Positions 38,007-48,154 of a DNA stretch of 64,000 nucleotides are shown piece after piece. The number at the start of each line of letters is the position of its first letter. The first letter of the stretch is position 1. The position numbers and the translations under genes are program-made. Under the pieces are notes generated by a model, which had not been told where the DNA came from, searched no databases, and saw nothing but the letters and a program-made list of their open reading frames with translations. The stretch is from Algoriphagus sp. CAU 1675 (GTDB lineage Bacteria > Bacteroidota > Bacteroidia > Cytophagales > Cyclobacteriaceae). Location: positions 62,001-126,000 of the forward strand of contig NZ_JARHUI010000002.1 in the NCBI RefSeq assembly GCF_029222925.1, given 5' to 3'.

Positions 38007-40547
38007 TTATTGGGCTTTGTTTAGGGATTCCATATGTTGGTTCAGTTCGGCAGCGGACCAAGGATACACCCTTCCCTGTGAGGTATGGCGTACCCCTCCG
38101 ACAGTTCTGCCTTGTACCGGTGGGGCTTGATTTCCCCACTCGTTTCGGATATAGGTAAGAATAGCTGCAATACTTCCATCATCCATGGTGGAATGAGCAG
38201 GCATAACCGGAAGAATATCCGGTGCATCATACTTTTTACCAGCAACTTCTATAGGGCCCTCTATCCCGTGGAGAAGTATCAGGGAAAGCCTTTTTTCATC
38301 TCCAAGCACCCATTCCGATCCGGCAAGAGGTGGCCCCATTCTATTCACCCCTTTGCCATTGGAGGCATGACATCCGGCACAACTGGCCAGGTATTTTTGC
38401 CGTCCTTGGGCAAATTGTTTCATTCCTGCATCATCCAGAGAATTCCCTGTAGAAGCAATTTCCCCAGGTGAGAAACCCGGCAATGAAAACAGTCTTTTCA
38501 GCATTTCCAAACGGGTCCCTTCCAAAGGAAGGTCTTCTCTTTGAAAGAGCTCAGGTTCAGAATCCAATGCCACTAAACCCAAAGCTTCCTGATCGGAGGC
38601 ATGAATGGCCATAGCACCTAAAATCACTTCTTCTTTCCAGGTAAAATCGGGCTGGTCGCAAATCACCAATAGTTCTTTTATCTCCCCGATTTCTCCATTT
38701 TTCACCACAGCAGCAGTCAGCATTTCCAGAAATATTTCTTTATCTGTATCCTGATTTTGCCAAGAAGGATCTTTGAGTATTTGAGTCAGAAAAGCATATT
38801 CAGCATTTTCCAAACTGCTCATCACCGCATCCCGTATCAAAGGACTGTCTTTATGTTCTTGTATTACCTGAAAAAGAATGGATGCAGCTTGGTTCTTTTC
38901 CAAAACTCCGGCACTCAAAGCCAATTGAAGTGCTAGTTTTTCAGAAGCATTTTCAGAGATTCGAGCCATGGCACTGCCCAGTTTTTGACGCAGGGATGCA
39001 TCTTCCAAGGATTGGCCTTCAAAAATTCTAAGGCTATTGGTCTGGATGAGTACGCTTGGATCTTCAAGGAGTATCAGCATAGACTCATCCAAAGGCTCAT
39101 GCACCCCCTCTAAAACCCAAAGGGCATGAAACCTTCCCAACTCACTTTCTCCATTGATCAGGAGTTCTTTCAAATTCTGCACTATTTCCTTATTATTTCT
39201 TTCAACCAATAATCGCTGAGCTCTGTCCCTATACCAACCATCGGTATGACTTAAAAAAGAAATCAATTGCCCGTCTTCTAACTCCGAAAGTTTTTCTGGC
39301 TTTTTATAATGAGAATTTTCCGGAACTACTCTCCATATCCTTCCCAAATGAACCGGAGTCTCCAAGCCTCTTTCCAGGGTTTGCTCCTTCAAGTATGGAG
39401 TCATATACGATCCATGCTGCACAATCCCGTGGTACATGTCTACGATGTATAGTCCTCCATCAGGGCCTATGGCTCCATGCACAGGTCTGAACCTTTCGTC
39501 TGTGGATGCCAAAAACTCCCTACCGGGATTGGGGTCATGTGCCTCCAGCAAAATCCCGTTTTCCCGGACCACATTCCGCTTTACAATATTTCCGGCATTT
39601 TCCATGACAAACATATTCCCATAGTACTCTCCTGGAAAAAGATGGCTTCTGTAGACTACAGGTGAGCATGCAGATGTAAATTCTAAAAGTCTGCCCTCCT
39701 CATTGAGGGTTCCCGGTATATAGCCTCTATTGACAGCCGGATTGGATCGGATTGGAAATATTTTCCGGTCAATGGTCAACCCATGGTCTATTCCAGTGCT
39801 ACTTTGATGATTGGCATTTCTGGACAAATAATTAGCTGGAACCATATCTCCATGAAGTTGGGACCAGTTGTAATTATAAATCAACCTCCCCTCATCATCC
39901 TGGGCGATACCCCATTGTCCCCGGAATTCTGTACTATCTCTGATCCAAGCCCCCTTTTCATAGCGGTATCTCAGTCTGGATTTGGCACTGTAATACCAAT
40001 TGTCTACGTTTCTCAAAAAACCATTATCGGAATGCTCGGGAATCCCGTTGGACGCATACGTAGAGTCCAACAGTTCTTTGCTGTCAGCTATGAGGTCTCC
40101 GTCCAAATCCCTGGTAAACCAAAGGGAATTATTTTCTGCAACCAAAGCCCCACCGGAAACCAATCCCAAAGCCCGCGGCATGACCAGGCTGTCCAGATAA
40201 ATCGTGGATTTATCCATTTTCCCATCCCCGTCTTCATCTTCCAATACGGATATTCTTCCAATAGGAAGATCTTCCTCGCTGCCCTCAATATCCGTCATAT
40301 AGCCTCTCATCTCCACCACCCAGAGTCTTCCATCTTCATCAAAGTCAATCAGTACGGGATCTTCCACAAGTGGCTCAGAAGCCACCAACTCCACACGAAA
40401 TCCTGGCTCGACCTGAAAGGTCTCCAATTCCTCCTCTGCAGTTCGTGCCGGGGAAAGTCCTTCTTCCTCAAGGAGACCTTGCTTTTTACAGGAACTAAGC
40501 GCAATTGCAATAAAAAAGGCGCTGCATAGAATGCGGGAAAAAGACAT
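38007..40547 (-). CDS. PVC-type dehydrogenase lipoprotein with HEAT repeats and cytochrome c
   Basis: 846 residues from the ATG at 40547. Lipobox AIALSSC. Residues about 45-400 form a beta-propeller of the membrane-bound dehydrogenase type (VEPGFRVELVASEPLVEDPV, DEDGRLWVVEMRGY, DGGLYIVDMYHGIVQ). About 420-700 are HEAT-like helices. The C-terminal cytochrome c domain has CAGCHASNGKG with a distal Met region (VMPAHSTM). It probably oxidises a sugar or polyol in the periplasm and hands electrons to the chain. Heads the three-gene minus operon 40547-36048. Confidence 0.88.
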   Translation of the reverse strand: MSFSRILCSAFFIAIALSSCKKQGLLEEEGLSPARTAEEELETFQVEPGFRVELVASEPLVEDPVLIDFDEDGRLWVVEMRGYMTDIEGSEEDLPIGRISVLEDEDGDGKMDKSTIYLDSLVMPRALGLVSGGALVAENNSLWFTRDLDGDLIADSKELLDSTYASNGIPEHSDNGFLRNVDNWYYSAKSRLRYRYEKGAWIRDSTEFRGQWGIAQDDEGRLIYNYNWSQLHGDMVPANYLSRNANHQSSTGIDHGLTIDRKIFPIRSNPAVNRGYIPGTLNEEGRLLEFTSACSPVVYRSHLFPGEYYGNMFVMENAGNIVKRNVVRENGILLEAHDPNPGREFLASTDERFRPVHGAIGPDGGLYIVDMYHGIVQHGSYMTPYLKEQTLERGLETPVHLGRIWRVVPENSHYKKPEKLSELEDGQLISFLSHTDGWYRDRAQRLLVERNNKEIVQNLKELLINGESELGRFHALWVLEGVHEPLDESMLILLEDPSVLIQTNSLRIFEGQSLEDASLRQKLGSAMARISENASEKLALQLALSAGVLEKNQAASILFQVIQEHKDSPLIRDAVMSSLENAEYAFLTQILKDPSWQNQDTDKEIFLEMLTAAVVKNGEIGEIKELLVICDQPDFTWKEEVILGAMAIHASDQEALGLVALDSEPELFQREDLPLEGTRLEMLKRLFSLPGFSPGEIASTGNSLDDAGMKQFAQGRQKYLASCAGCHASNGKGVNRMGPPLAGSEWVLGDEKRLSLILLHGIEGPIEVAGKKYDAPDILPVMPAHSTMDDGSIAAILTYIRNEWGNQAPPVQGRTVGGVRHTSQGRVYPWSAAELNQHMESLNKAQ

Positions 40548-40787
40548 AGTCAATAGGGTAATTTTGGGTTTGAAGATTTGAGGGATTATCTCTAATTCAA
40601 TTCAGTGAAGCGAGAGGTAAATCCCTTAGTTGTAATTTGATATATATTCTATAGATACACAAACAGGTTTTATCTGAATGGCTGATAATAAAAAAGTAGG
40701 CTTACTCTTCTTCTATCAAATCCAAGAAAAAGCCAATGATTCAAGTCATGAATCCACCTTAAAGGCAAATTCCTGAACTACAAAGCT

Positions 40788-40795
40788 TAACTTTG
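40788..40795 (+). promoter_or_regulatory. -7 box (TAACTTTG) of the DEAD-box helicase gene
   Basis: TAACTTTG matches TAnnTTTG and lies 15 bp before the ATG at 40811. It overlaps a possible TTG start at 40793, which supports the ATG as the real start and implies a very short leader. Confidence 0.45.
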
Positions 40796-40810
40796 CCCAA
40801 AATCTCCTTT

Positions 40811-41944
40811 ATGAATTTTTCAGACCTAGGATTATCCGACCAATTACTCAAAGCCATTGAGAAAGCGAACTATGAAAGCCCTTATCCCATACAGATTCAA
40901 GGGATTCCTGCTGTATTGAGCGGAAAGGATGTTCTTGGTATTGCGCCCACTGGTTCAGGAAAAACCGCTTCCTATATACTTCCCATTCTTCAGGTTTTAC
41001 AGAAAAAAGAGGAGACCATCGGGAGGTCTGTTCCGGTTTTGGTTTTGGTTCCCACCCGGGAACTTGCGTCTCAGGTTGCCATGGTAGCAGAGGAATTCAG
41101 TCGCTTTCTGGACCGAAAAGTCAAGTCCTTCGCCGTATTTGGCGGGGTATCCATCAACCCCCAAATGAAAAAACTGAACCGGACGGATATTTTGATTGCC
41201 ACTCCCGGGCGTTTGTTGGATCTGCTTTCCAGAAATGCACTTTCTCTTTCAAATGTGGAAATTCTTGTTTTGGATGAGATGGACAAGGTCCTCAACATGG
41301 GATTCAAGGAAGAGGTCGATCAGATTCTTTCTCAACTTCCCAAAAAGCGTCAAAACATCCTCTATTCCGCAACCCAAGACGAAAACATAGAAGATGTAAT
41401 CAAAAAATTATTAAAAAACCCAGTCAGCATTTCCCTGCAACCTGAATCCATTGGGGTGGATCAGATCAATCAATACGCATACCGGGTCAGTCCGGAAAAG
41501 AAAGGTCCCTTCCTCCGACACTTGATCAGCTCAAAGGGCTGGAGTCAAGTCTTGGTTTTCGTTTCTTCCATCAGGACTGCCGACAACGTAGTGGGAAAAC
41601 TGAATAAAAACGGGATTGAAGCCGTAGCCTTCCATGGAGATAAAAGCCAAGGGGCAAGAACAGAGGCTTTGAGCAGATTCAAATCCGGAAAAACAAAAGT
41701 CTTGGTCGCCACTGACCTTGCTGCCAGAGGAATAGACATTAAGTTTTTACCGGTAGTGATCAACTATGAGCTCCCAAGATCTCCAAAAGACTATGTACAC
41801 CGGATAGGAAGGACCGGTCGTGCCGGAGCCGAAGGCGAGGCTATTTCCCTGATAACGGAAGAAGAGCTTCACCATTTCAAGGTCATTCAGAAAAAAATGA
41901 AAAAACGGGTTCAACTGCTCAATTCGGAAGATTTGGATTTTTAA
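40811..41944 (+). CDS. DEAD-box RNA helicase (DEMD variant)
   Basis: 377 residues, a core helicase without C-terminal extension. Q-motif YPIQIQGIP, motif I APTGSGKT, Ia PTRELASQ, motif II VLDEMD (DEMD in place of DEAD), III YSAT, V ATDLAARGID, VI HRIGRTGR. It unwinds structured RNA, perhaps in ribosome assembly, mRNA decay or cold growth. The Ala-to-Met change at the third position of motif II is unusual but keeps both acidic residues. Monocistronic. Confidence 0.92.
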   Translation: MNFSDLGLSDQLLKAIEKANYESPYPIQIQGIPAVLSGKDVLGIAPTGSGKTASYILPILQVLQKKEETIGRSVPVLVLVPTRELASQVAMVAEEFSRFLDRKVKSFAVFGGVSINPQMKKLNRTDILIATPGRLLDLLSRNALSLSNVEILVLDEMDKVLNMGFKEEVDQILSQLPKKRQNILYSATQDENIEDVIKKLLKNPVSISLQPESIGVDQINQYAYRVSPEKKGPFLRHLISSKGWSQVLVFVSSIRTADNVVGKLNKNGIEAVAFHGDKSQGARTEALSRFKSGKTKVLVATDLAARGIDIKFLPVVINYELPRSPKDYVHRIGRTGRAGAEGEAISLITEEELHHFKVIQKKMKKRVQLLNSEDLDF

Positions 41945-42029
41945 TTTTTGATAATTGAAAAGAACCTCTTCTGTCACTGAATAGGAAGTAATTCTTTTGT
42001 ATTTTGGGTGTGAAGACCTGAAAACAACC

Positions 42030-44615
42030 ATGAATTTTTTCTCCATTTCAGAAAAAGAACTTTATGAATCCCTAAAGTCGGGGCCTTCAGGACTTTCTCA
42101 ACAGGAAGCAGCCAATCGCCTTCTTTCCAAGGGCCCCAACAAGCTCATCGAAAAAAAGAAACAACCGGCTTGGAAGCTTTTTTTGGGTCAGTTTAAAGAT
42201 TTCATGATCAGCATTCTGATCATTGCGGCTCTACTTTCCGGAATAGCAGGAGAAATCACTGACACAATCATTATTCTGGTGATTATTATCCTGAATGCCA
42301 TTTTGGGATTTGTCCAGGAATACAGAGCTGAAAAGGCCATGGAATCCTTGAAAAAGCTCACCCAGCCCCATTCTAAGGTAATCCGGGAAGGTCAGCTACT
42401 CACCCTTTTGTCAGAAGAGCTGGTACCCGGGGATTTGGTTCTCCTCGAAGCCGGAAACATGGTTCCGGCAGACATCCGGTTACTGGAAATTTTTTCATTG
42501 AAAGTAGATGAATCCTCCCTTACCGGGGAATCCGTAGCTGTCGAAAAATCCACTTTACTTTTAACGGACGAAAACCTAAATCCCGGTGACCAAAAGAACA
42601 TGGCTTTCAAAGGCACTTTGATCACCAGTGGAAGGGGAAAAGGAATTGTGGTCTCCACAGGTATGGACACCATGCTGGGTAAAATCGCCAGCATGCTACA
42701 GGAAAAGGAAGGAAAAACTCCCCTTCAGGAAAGAATGAACCGATTTGGAAAAATGATTTCCTATATCATTCTCTTGATTTGTCTCTTCCTGTTTGGTTTG
42801 GGATGGCTAAGGGGTGAGGAATTTTTACCATTGCTACTGCTGACTGTCAGTTTGGCTGTCGCTGCTATCCCGGAAGCTCTTCCTGCCTTGATCACCATCG
42901 CCCTTTCTCTCGGGGCCGCCAGACTAGCCAAAAAGAATACGTTGATCCGAAAGCTACCCGCTGTGGAAAGTCTGGGCTCCGTCACCTTCATCTGCACTGA
43001 CAAGACAGGCACCATCACCCAAAACAAAATGAAGGTGGTGAAAATGGAAGATGAGAGTACAGCCCCTCTTTTTTCAGGAATCAACAATTTGCTTTTGAGT
43101 ATGGGGCTCAATGAGGACGTACACTTAGATGAAAACAGTGTACCTCAAGGAGAAGCGACCGAACTAGCCATGGTGGAAGAGCTCATTTTCCAAACCTCCC
43201 TTGAAGAATTCAAAAAAGTCAACAGTACTTTTAAGCGGATTGGTGAAGTCCCTTTTGATTCTGAAAGAAAAAGAATGAGTACCATCCATCTATTTGGAGA
43301 CCGATACTTAGTCGTTACCAAAGGAGCAAGTGAATCTGTTGCCAGCCTTCTACAATCCCGGGAAAAGGCAGATCATTTCAGGGAAAAATCCCAGGAATGG
43401 GCTTGCCAAGGAATCCGTGTTTTGGCATTTGCCATGAAAATAGTGGATCATTTACCTGAAGAAAACCAATGGACCGAACTTGAAAGTGAGTTGGAAGCTA
43501 TTGGGTTAGTAGGGCTGATAGATCCTCCAAGGGAGGAAGTCAATCTTGCCATTGAGGAATGCAAGACAGCGGGAATACGGCCTGTGATGATAACTGGAGA
43601 TCATCCTGCTACCGCCAAAGCCATCGCTCAGGACGTAGGAATCTGGAACGAGGGAGATTTAGTGCTCAGTGGCTCGGAACTGGCCCAAATGAATGATCAG
43701 GAGTTTGCCGATAAGGTAGAAAAAACCACCGTATATGCTCGGGTGTCCCCAGACCAAAAACTCCGGATAGTCCGTGCCCTACAAGCGAAAGGGCATTATG
43801 CAGCCATGACCGGAGATGGGGTCAACGACGCCCCTTCCCTGCGAGCTGCCAACATGGGAATCGCCATGGGCATATCCGGAACCGATGTCAGTAAGGAAGC
43901 CGCACATATGATCCTGCTGGATGATAATTTCTCCACCATAGTCAATGCGGTGAAGGAAGGCAGAAGGATTTTTGACAATATCCGGAAGTTTGTCAAATAC
44001 ATCATGACCTGCAATAGCGCTGAAATATGGACTATTGCCCTTGCACCTGTATTGGGACTTCCCATCCCGCTATTGCCCATTCATATTCTTTGGATCAATT
44101 TGGTCACTGACGGACTGCCTGCTTTGGCCCTTGCAGGGGAACGCTCTGAAAAAAATGTCATGAAACGCCCTCCTCGAAAACCTCAGGAAAGCCTTTTTTC
44201 AGATGGAGTGGGCTACCATATTATTTGGGTGGGAATCCTGATGGCCGGGTTAACACTCTTCACACAATATTGGTCTTTGGAAACCGGAAAGGAACACTGG
44301 CAAACCATGGTTTTTGCCGTTTTGTCCTTTTCCCAACTTGCCCATGTCATGGCAGTCAGAAGCGACCATACCTTCCTGTACCGACAGGGATTTTTTTCCA
44401 ACATGCCTCTATTGATTGCGGTTTCTATGACCATGGTATTTCAATTGGCAGTGATTTATCTCCCCTCTTTTAATTATCTATTCAAAACTCAGGCGCTGTC
44501 CTTGGAAGAACTGATTTTCTGTTTCAGTATGGCACTAATCCTATTTCATGCAGTGGAACTTGAAAAATTTGTCCGGAGAAAATTGAAAAACAAGCACCAA
44601 AAGAATACAGATTAA
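42030..44615 (+). CDS. P-type Ca2+-ATPase (PMR1/SERCA-like)
   Basis: 861 residues from the ATG at 42030; an upstream TTG at 41997 is unlikely. An N-terminal cation-ATPase domain, then TGES in DESSLTGESVAVEK, the TM4 site AAIPEALPALITI (PEALP), phospho-Asp324 in CTDKTGTITQNKM, KGAS nucleotide site, TGDGVNDAP hinge and TM6 NLVTDGLPALALA. The PEALP plus N..TDG pattern indicates Ca2+ (possibly Mn2+) export. It follows the helicase gene by 85 bp. Full length with no defects. Confidence 0.93.
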   Translation: MNFFSISEKELYESLKSGPSGLSQQEAANRLLSKGPNKLIEKKKQPAWKLFLGQFKDFMISILIIAALLSGIAGEITDTIIILVIIILNAILGFVQEYRAEKAMESLKKLTQPHSKVIREGQLLTLLSEELVPGDLVLLEAGNMVPADIRLLEIFSLKVDESSLTGESVAVEKSTLLLTDENLNPGDQKNMAFKGTLITSGRGKGIVVSTGMDTMLGKIASMLQEKEGKTPLQERMNRFGKMISYIILLICLFLFGLGWLRGEEFLPLLLLTVSLAVAAIPEALPALITIALSLGAARLAKKNTLIRKLPAVESLGSVTFICTDKTGTITQNKMKVVKMEDESTAPLFSGINNLLLSMGLNEDVHLDENSVPQGEATELAMVEELIFQTSLEEFKKVNSTFKRIGEVPFDSERKRMSTIHLFGDRYLVVTKGASESVASLLQSREKADHFREKSQEWACQGIRVLAFAMKIVDHLPEENQWTELESELEAIGLVGLIDPPREEVNLAIEECKTAGIRPVMITGDHPATAKAIAQDVGIWNEGDLVLSGSELAQMNDQEFADKVEKTTVYARVSPDQKLRIVRALQAKGHYAAMTGDGVNDAPSLRAANMGIAMGISGTDVSKEAAHMILLDDNFSTIVNAVKEGRRIFDNIRKFVKYIMTCNSAEIWTIALAPVLGLPIPLLPIHILWINLVTDGLPALALAGERSEKNVMKRPPRKPQESLFSDGVGYHIIWVGILMAGLTLFTQYWSLETGKEHWQTMVFAVLSFSQLAHVMAVRSDHTFLYRQGFFSNMPLLIAVSMTMVFQLAVIYLPSFNYLFKTQALSLEELIFCFSMALILFHAVELEKFVRRKLKNKHQKNTD

Positions 44616-44746
44616 GCAGGAAAAAATTATTGAATTTATCCCAAAGTCCCATTGAATTTTGACCATAGAACCCTTTCCTCTGCATGTAAATAGTATTTTT
44701 CATTTATCTTCCGAAATCAGAGTAAAATCAAATTTCTTTTAGAATC

Positions 44747-46069
44747 GTGATTCAAAATACCAGGCAGGGAGAAATCCAGGAAAAATTACCAAGAAATCTA
44801 GGGCTTTGGGGAATATGGATGTTGGTGGTAAATGGCCTGATCGGGGCGGGGATTTTTGGGCTTCCCAGTGGAGCTGCTGCACTTGCCGGAGAATATAGTG
44901 TTCTGATCTACGCCTTTTGTGCACTTTTGATCTTGCCGGTCATCTTGTCCTTTGCAGAACTTGGCAGTTATTTTAGAGGAACGGGTGGACCAATACGCTA
45001 TGGGACTTTGGCTTTTGGACCTTTCATTGGTTTTCAGGGAGGCTGGCTGTATTACCTTGCGCGTTTGATTTCCTTTTCGGCTAATACAGTACTTCTAACA
45101 GACAGCATCGCCTATTTTATCCCTGTTGCAGGGGATGGTACAGGAAGATTAATCTCCCTTGCTTTGACCTGCATAGTCTTGAGTTTGGTAAACATGGTGG
45201 GCTCTGTGGAGTCCATCCGCTCCATGACCCTTTTTACCATTATCAAGTTTGCCGTATTGATCGGTTTGGTTTTGGGAGGATTTAGCATTCTTGGCTCAGA
45301 AGTCATTCCTGATTTTAGCAGTCCTGCCCCTCCAATCTCAGATCTTGGAAGTGCTGCATTGTTGTTGATTTATGCATTTGTGGGATTTGAAGGGGCGGTT
45401 GTACCTGCAGGGGAAGCCAAACGTCCGGAGCGTGATATGCCGATGGGCTTATTGCTGGGACTGGGTATTGTCGCAGCTTTGTATATGCTGATCCAAGTCG
45501 TATCCCAAGCGGCAGTTCCCAACTTGGCCGAATCAACCACTCCCCTTTTGGATGCATCCTCTGCTCTTTTTGGACATGCAGGAGCAGTTGTACTGATGAT
45601 CGGCGTTGCCACTTCTGTCTTAGCCAATCTTATCAGCTCAATGTTTTCGGCTACAAGAGTTACTTATGCCCTTTCTCTGGAAAACTCACTTCCAAAATGG
45701 TTTGGAGAAGTTCATCCCAAGTACCTTACCCCAGCCAACTCCGTCCTGTTTTTTGGTTTGGCGGCCTTTGTTTTGGCAGCAATGGGTTCCTTCACCGTAT
45801 TGGCAGCAATGACGGTTCTGTCCCGTTTGTTCTTATTTATCATGAGCTGTGCTGCAATTCCGGTATTGAGACCGAAATTCAGGCAGGAAGGGAGATTCAT
45901 CTTAAAAGGAGGATACCTCATCCCTGCGTTGGGGATTCTGGCTTGCATCTGGTTGATGTTTCAGGTAAGCTGGAATTCCGTATGGATGACGGCCCTGTTT
46001 ATAATGATTGGGTCTGCTTTGTACTGGGTTGGAAAAAAACAGCAAAAAAATAAAGATCAGGAAAACTAA
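44747..46069 (+). CDS. APC-superfamily amino-acid permease
   Basis: 440 residues, about 12 helices. TM1 GLIGAGIFGLPSGAAAL (the GxG(I/V)F substrate loop) and TM6 YAFVGFEGAVVPAGEAKRPERD are APC hallmarks. It starts with GTG at 44747, giving a charged N-tail before TM1; the next Met is already inside TM1. Transports an amino acid or amine. No partner gene is evident. Confidence 0.9.
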   Translation: MIQNTRQGEIQEKLPRNLGLWGIWMLVVNGLIGAGIFGLPSGAAALAGEYSVLIYAFCALLILPVILSFAELGSYFRGTGGPIRYGTLAFGPFIGFQGGWLYYLARLISFSANTVLLTDSIAYFIPVAGDGTGRLISLALTCIVLSLVNMVGSVESIRSMTLFTIIKFAVLIGLVLGGFSILGSEVIPDFSSPAPPISDLGSAALLLIYAFVGFEGAVVPAGEAKRPERDMPMGLLLGLGIVAALYMLIQVVSQAAVPNLAESTTPLLDASSALFGHAGAVVLMIGVATSVLANLISSMFSATRVTYALSLENSLPKWFGEVHPKYLTPANSVLFFGLAAFVLAAMGSFTVLAAMTVLSRLFLFIMSCAAIPVLRPKFRQEGRFILKGGYLIPALGILACIWLMFQVSWNSVWMTALFIMIGSALYWVGKKQQKNKDQEN

Positions 46070-46134
46070 GGCTGAGCCCTTTCCCATTTTTTTCAAAAAA
46101 GCCAAGCAATCGAAGAATTTGTATAATTTGCTAA

Positions 46135-47007
46135 ATGACCCCTTCTAACCTAGCAATCCGTACTGTGATTTTCAGCATGTTGGGCAATATTGTCCTTGCT
46201 GGGATCAAGTTTTTGACTGGAATATTGGGGAATTCCTATGCGCTGATTGCGGATGCTATCGAATCAGTAGTAGATGTTTTTACCGGGATTTTGATTTTGA
46301 TAGGGCTGAAATACGCAGCCAGACCCGCTGATGAAAATCATCCCTATGGTCATGGAAAGGCAGAACCCTTGGTCACTTTTTTGGTAGTTGGCTTTTTGAT
46401 AGTGTCGGCGGCTACCATCGCCTGGCAAGCCATATCCAATATCCAAACTCCCCATCAGGGGCCTGAAAACTGGACCTTATTGGTTTTAGGGTCCATCATT
46501 CTCTGGAAAGAAGTTTCCTTTCAGTTGGTCATGAGTCGGAGCAAAAACCTAAAAAGCTCCTCATTAAAAGCCGAAGCCTGGCATCATCGCAGTGATGCCA
46601 TTACTTCGATCGCTGCTTTTATCGGAATTGTGATTGCTATTATTGGAGGAGAAGGGTATGAAGTGGCAGATGATTACGCAGCATTGGTTGCAGTTCTCTT
46701 TATTCTTTACAACTGTTATAAAATTTTCCGTCCCGCATTGGGAGAAGTGATGGATGAGGATTCCCACGAAGACTTGACCCAGGAAATTCGAAAAATAGCC
46801 CTTACTGTAGAAGGTGTAAAAGACACGGAGAAGTGTTTTATCCGGAAGGCGGGCATGAAATACCATGTGGATCTACACGCGAATGTCAACGGAGAACTCA
46901 GTGTAAAAGCAGGTCATGATATAGCCCATGATCTGAAGGATACGCTGAGGAAAGAGCTCCCCCAGCTCGGCCATGTTTTGATTCATATTGAGCCCTACGG
47001 GGATTAA
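46135..47007 (+). CDS. Cation diffusion facilitator (Zn/Fe/Mn exporter)
   Basis: 290 residues, six helices plus a cytoplasmic domain. Metal sites: TM2 DAIESVVDV, the loop HPYGHGKAEPL and TM5 HHRSDAITS (HxxxD), followed by a ferredoxin-like C-terminal domain (GVKDTEKCFIRKAGMKYHVDLHANV). Exports divalent metal by H+ antiport. HxxxD fits Zn2+/Cd2+ transport, but specificity is not settled by sequence alone. Confidence 0.92.
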   Translation: MTPSNLAIRTVIFSMLGNIVLAGIKFLTGILGNSYALIADAIESVVDVFTGILILIGLKYAARPADENHPYGHGKAEPLVTFLVVGFLIVSAATIAWQAISNIQTPHQGPENWTLLVLGSIILWKEVSFQLVMSRSKNLKSSSLKAEAWHHRSDAITSIAAFIGIVIAIIGGEGYEVADDYAALVAVLFILYNCYKIFRPALGEVMDEDSHEDLTQEIRKIALTVEGVKDTEKCFIRKAGMKYHVDLHANVNGELSVKAGHDIAHDLKDTLRKELPQLGHVLIHIEPYGD

Positions 47008-47059
47008 GATGCTACCCTTTGGACCCCAACTGATCATCCAAACCAAATTTAATACAATC

Positions 47060-47485
47060 ATGAAACGACTTTCCCTGCTTTCCCTGGCCTTATTTCTCTC
47101 CCTGACTCAGGTTTTCGCTCAAGCCAAACAAGACGTTGAGGCTTCTTTTTTAAAATTCAACCAAGCGCTTTTGGATGAGAACGTTGAGGCACTCCAATCC
47201 CTTACCTCCAAAGACTTGAGTTATGGACATTCCAGCGGAGGCATTGAAGACCAGGAAGCTTTTTTGGACGTGTTTAGAAATAAGAGCAATGACTATCAGC
47301 GTTGGGATGTTAGTGAAGTTAGCATACAAACTCCAAGTCCAAACCTCGCGATTCTAAGACATATGGTGGATGGGGTGATTTCAGCCAACGGTCAGGATAT
47401 CCCTCTCAGTCTGGGAGTCATGATGATTTGGGTCAAGGAAAAAGGAAACTGGAAACTACTCGCTCGCCAAGCCTACAAACGATAA
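47060..47485 (+). CDS. Secreted NTF2-like protein (DUF4440)
   Basis: 141 residues from the ATG at 47060, which gives the signal peptide KRLSLLSLALFLSLTQVFAQ. The rest is a cone-shaped NTF2-like domain: VEASFLKFNQALLDENVEALQ and the C-terminal VMMIWVKEKGNWKLLARQAY. Ligand and role unknown; such proteins bind small molecules or act as isomerase-like domains in the periplasm. Confidence 0.82.
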   Translation: MKRLSLLSLALFLSLTQVFAQAKQDVEASFLKFNQALLDENVEALQSLTSKDLSYGHSSGGIEDQEAFLDVFRNKSNDYQRWDVSEVSIQTPSPNLAILRHMVDGVISANGQDIPLSLGVMMIWVKEKGNWKLLARQAYKR

Positions 47486-47546
47486 GTCATAATTTTTCCT
47501 ATTTTTATACAAAAGTGTAGTTTAAGTACAATTTATTTTTAAAACC

Positions 47547-48086
47547 ATGCCTAAAATAGTTATACAACCCTTCCAAAGCCCTGTAGGTGAACTCCTGTTG
47601 GGTTCTTTTGAAGATAAGCTATGTCTTTGTGACTGGACTTTCCGAAGTATGCGGGGTGTGGTGGATCATCGGATCCAAAAAGGACTGAGTGCCGAATTTG
47701 TATCCGGAGATAGTTCTGTTATTCAAGAGACCATATCCCAACTCGGAGAATATTTCAAAGGGGAAAGAAAAGAATTTAACATTCCAACGCTGTTAATCGG
47801 CACTGATTTTCAGAAACAGGTCTGGGCGGCTTTGATGAAAATACCTTATGGAGAAACCCGCACCTATCTTCAACTTTCCAAGGAACTCGGGAATCCAGAC
47901 GCCAACCGGGCCGTGGCCTCTGCCAATGGAGCCAATGCACTTTCCATTCTAATTCCTTGCCACAGAATTATCGGTTCAGATGGAAGCTTAGTAGGCTATG
48001 CCGGAGGATTGGGAGCAAAAAAACAACTCCTGAAGCTTGAAAAAGCCCGCATTAGTCCAGGCAATGGCCAATTAGCCATCTTTTGA
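47547..48086 (+). CDS. ogt: Methylated-DNA--protein-cysteine S-methyltransferase
   Basis: 179 residues. The active-site PCHR lies in ILIPCHRIIGSDGSLVGYAGG; the helix-turn-helix reads QVWAALMKIPYGETRTYLQL and NANRAVASANGAN has the Asn/Arg finger region. It removes methyl groups from O6-methylguanine in a suicidal reaction. Stand-alone Ogt type, no Ada regulatory domain. Ends at a hairpin shared with the nitroreductase gene. Confidence 0.94.
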   Translation: MPKIVIQPFQSPVGELLLGSFEDKLCLCDWTFRSMRGVVDHRIQKGLSAEFVSGDSSVIQETISQLGEYFKGERKEFNIPTLLIGTDFQKQVWAALMKIPYGETRTYLQLSKELGNPDANRAVASANGANALSILIPCHRIIGSDGSLVGYAGGLGAKKQLLKLEKARISPGNGQLAIF

Positions 48087-48101
48087 ATCTCAAAAAAAGA
48101 A

Positions 48102-48143
48102 AAAACATCTGTCTAGAATCATACAACTAAACAGATGTTTTAA
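48102..48143. terminator. Bidirectional terminator
   Basis: Perfect 11-bp stem AAAACATCTGT / ACAGATGTTTT (48102-48112 and 48131-48141) with A and T runs on the flanks. It separates ogt (+) from the nitroreductase gene (-). Confidence 0.85.
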
Positions 48144-48154
48144 TACACTCTCTT

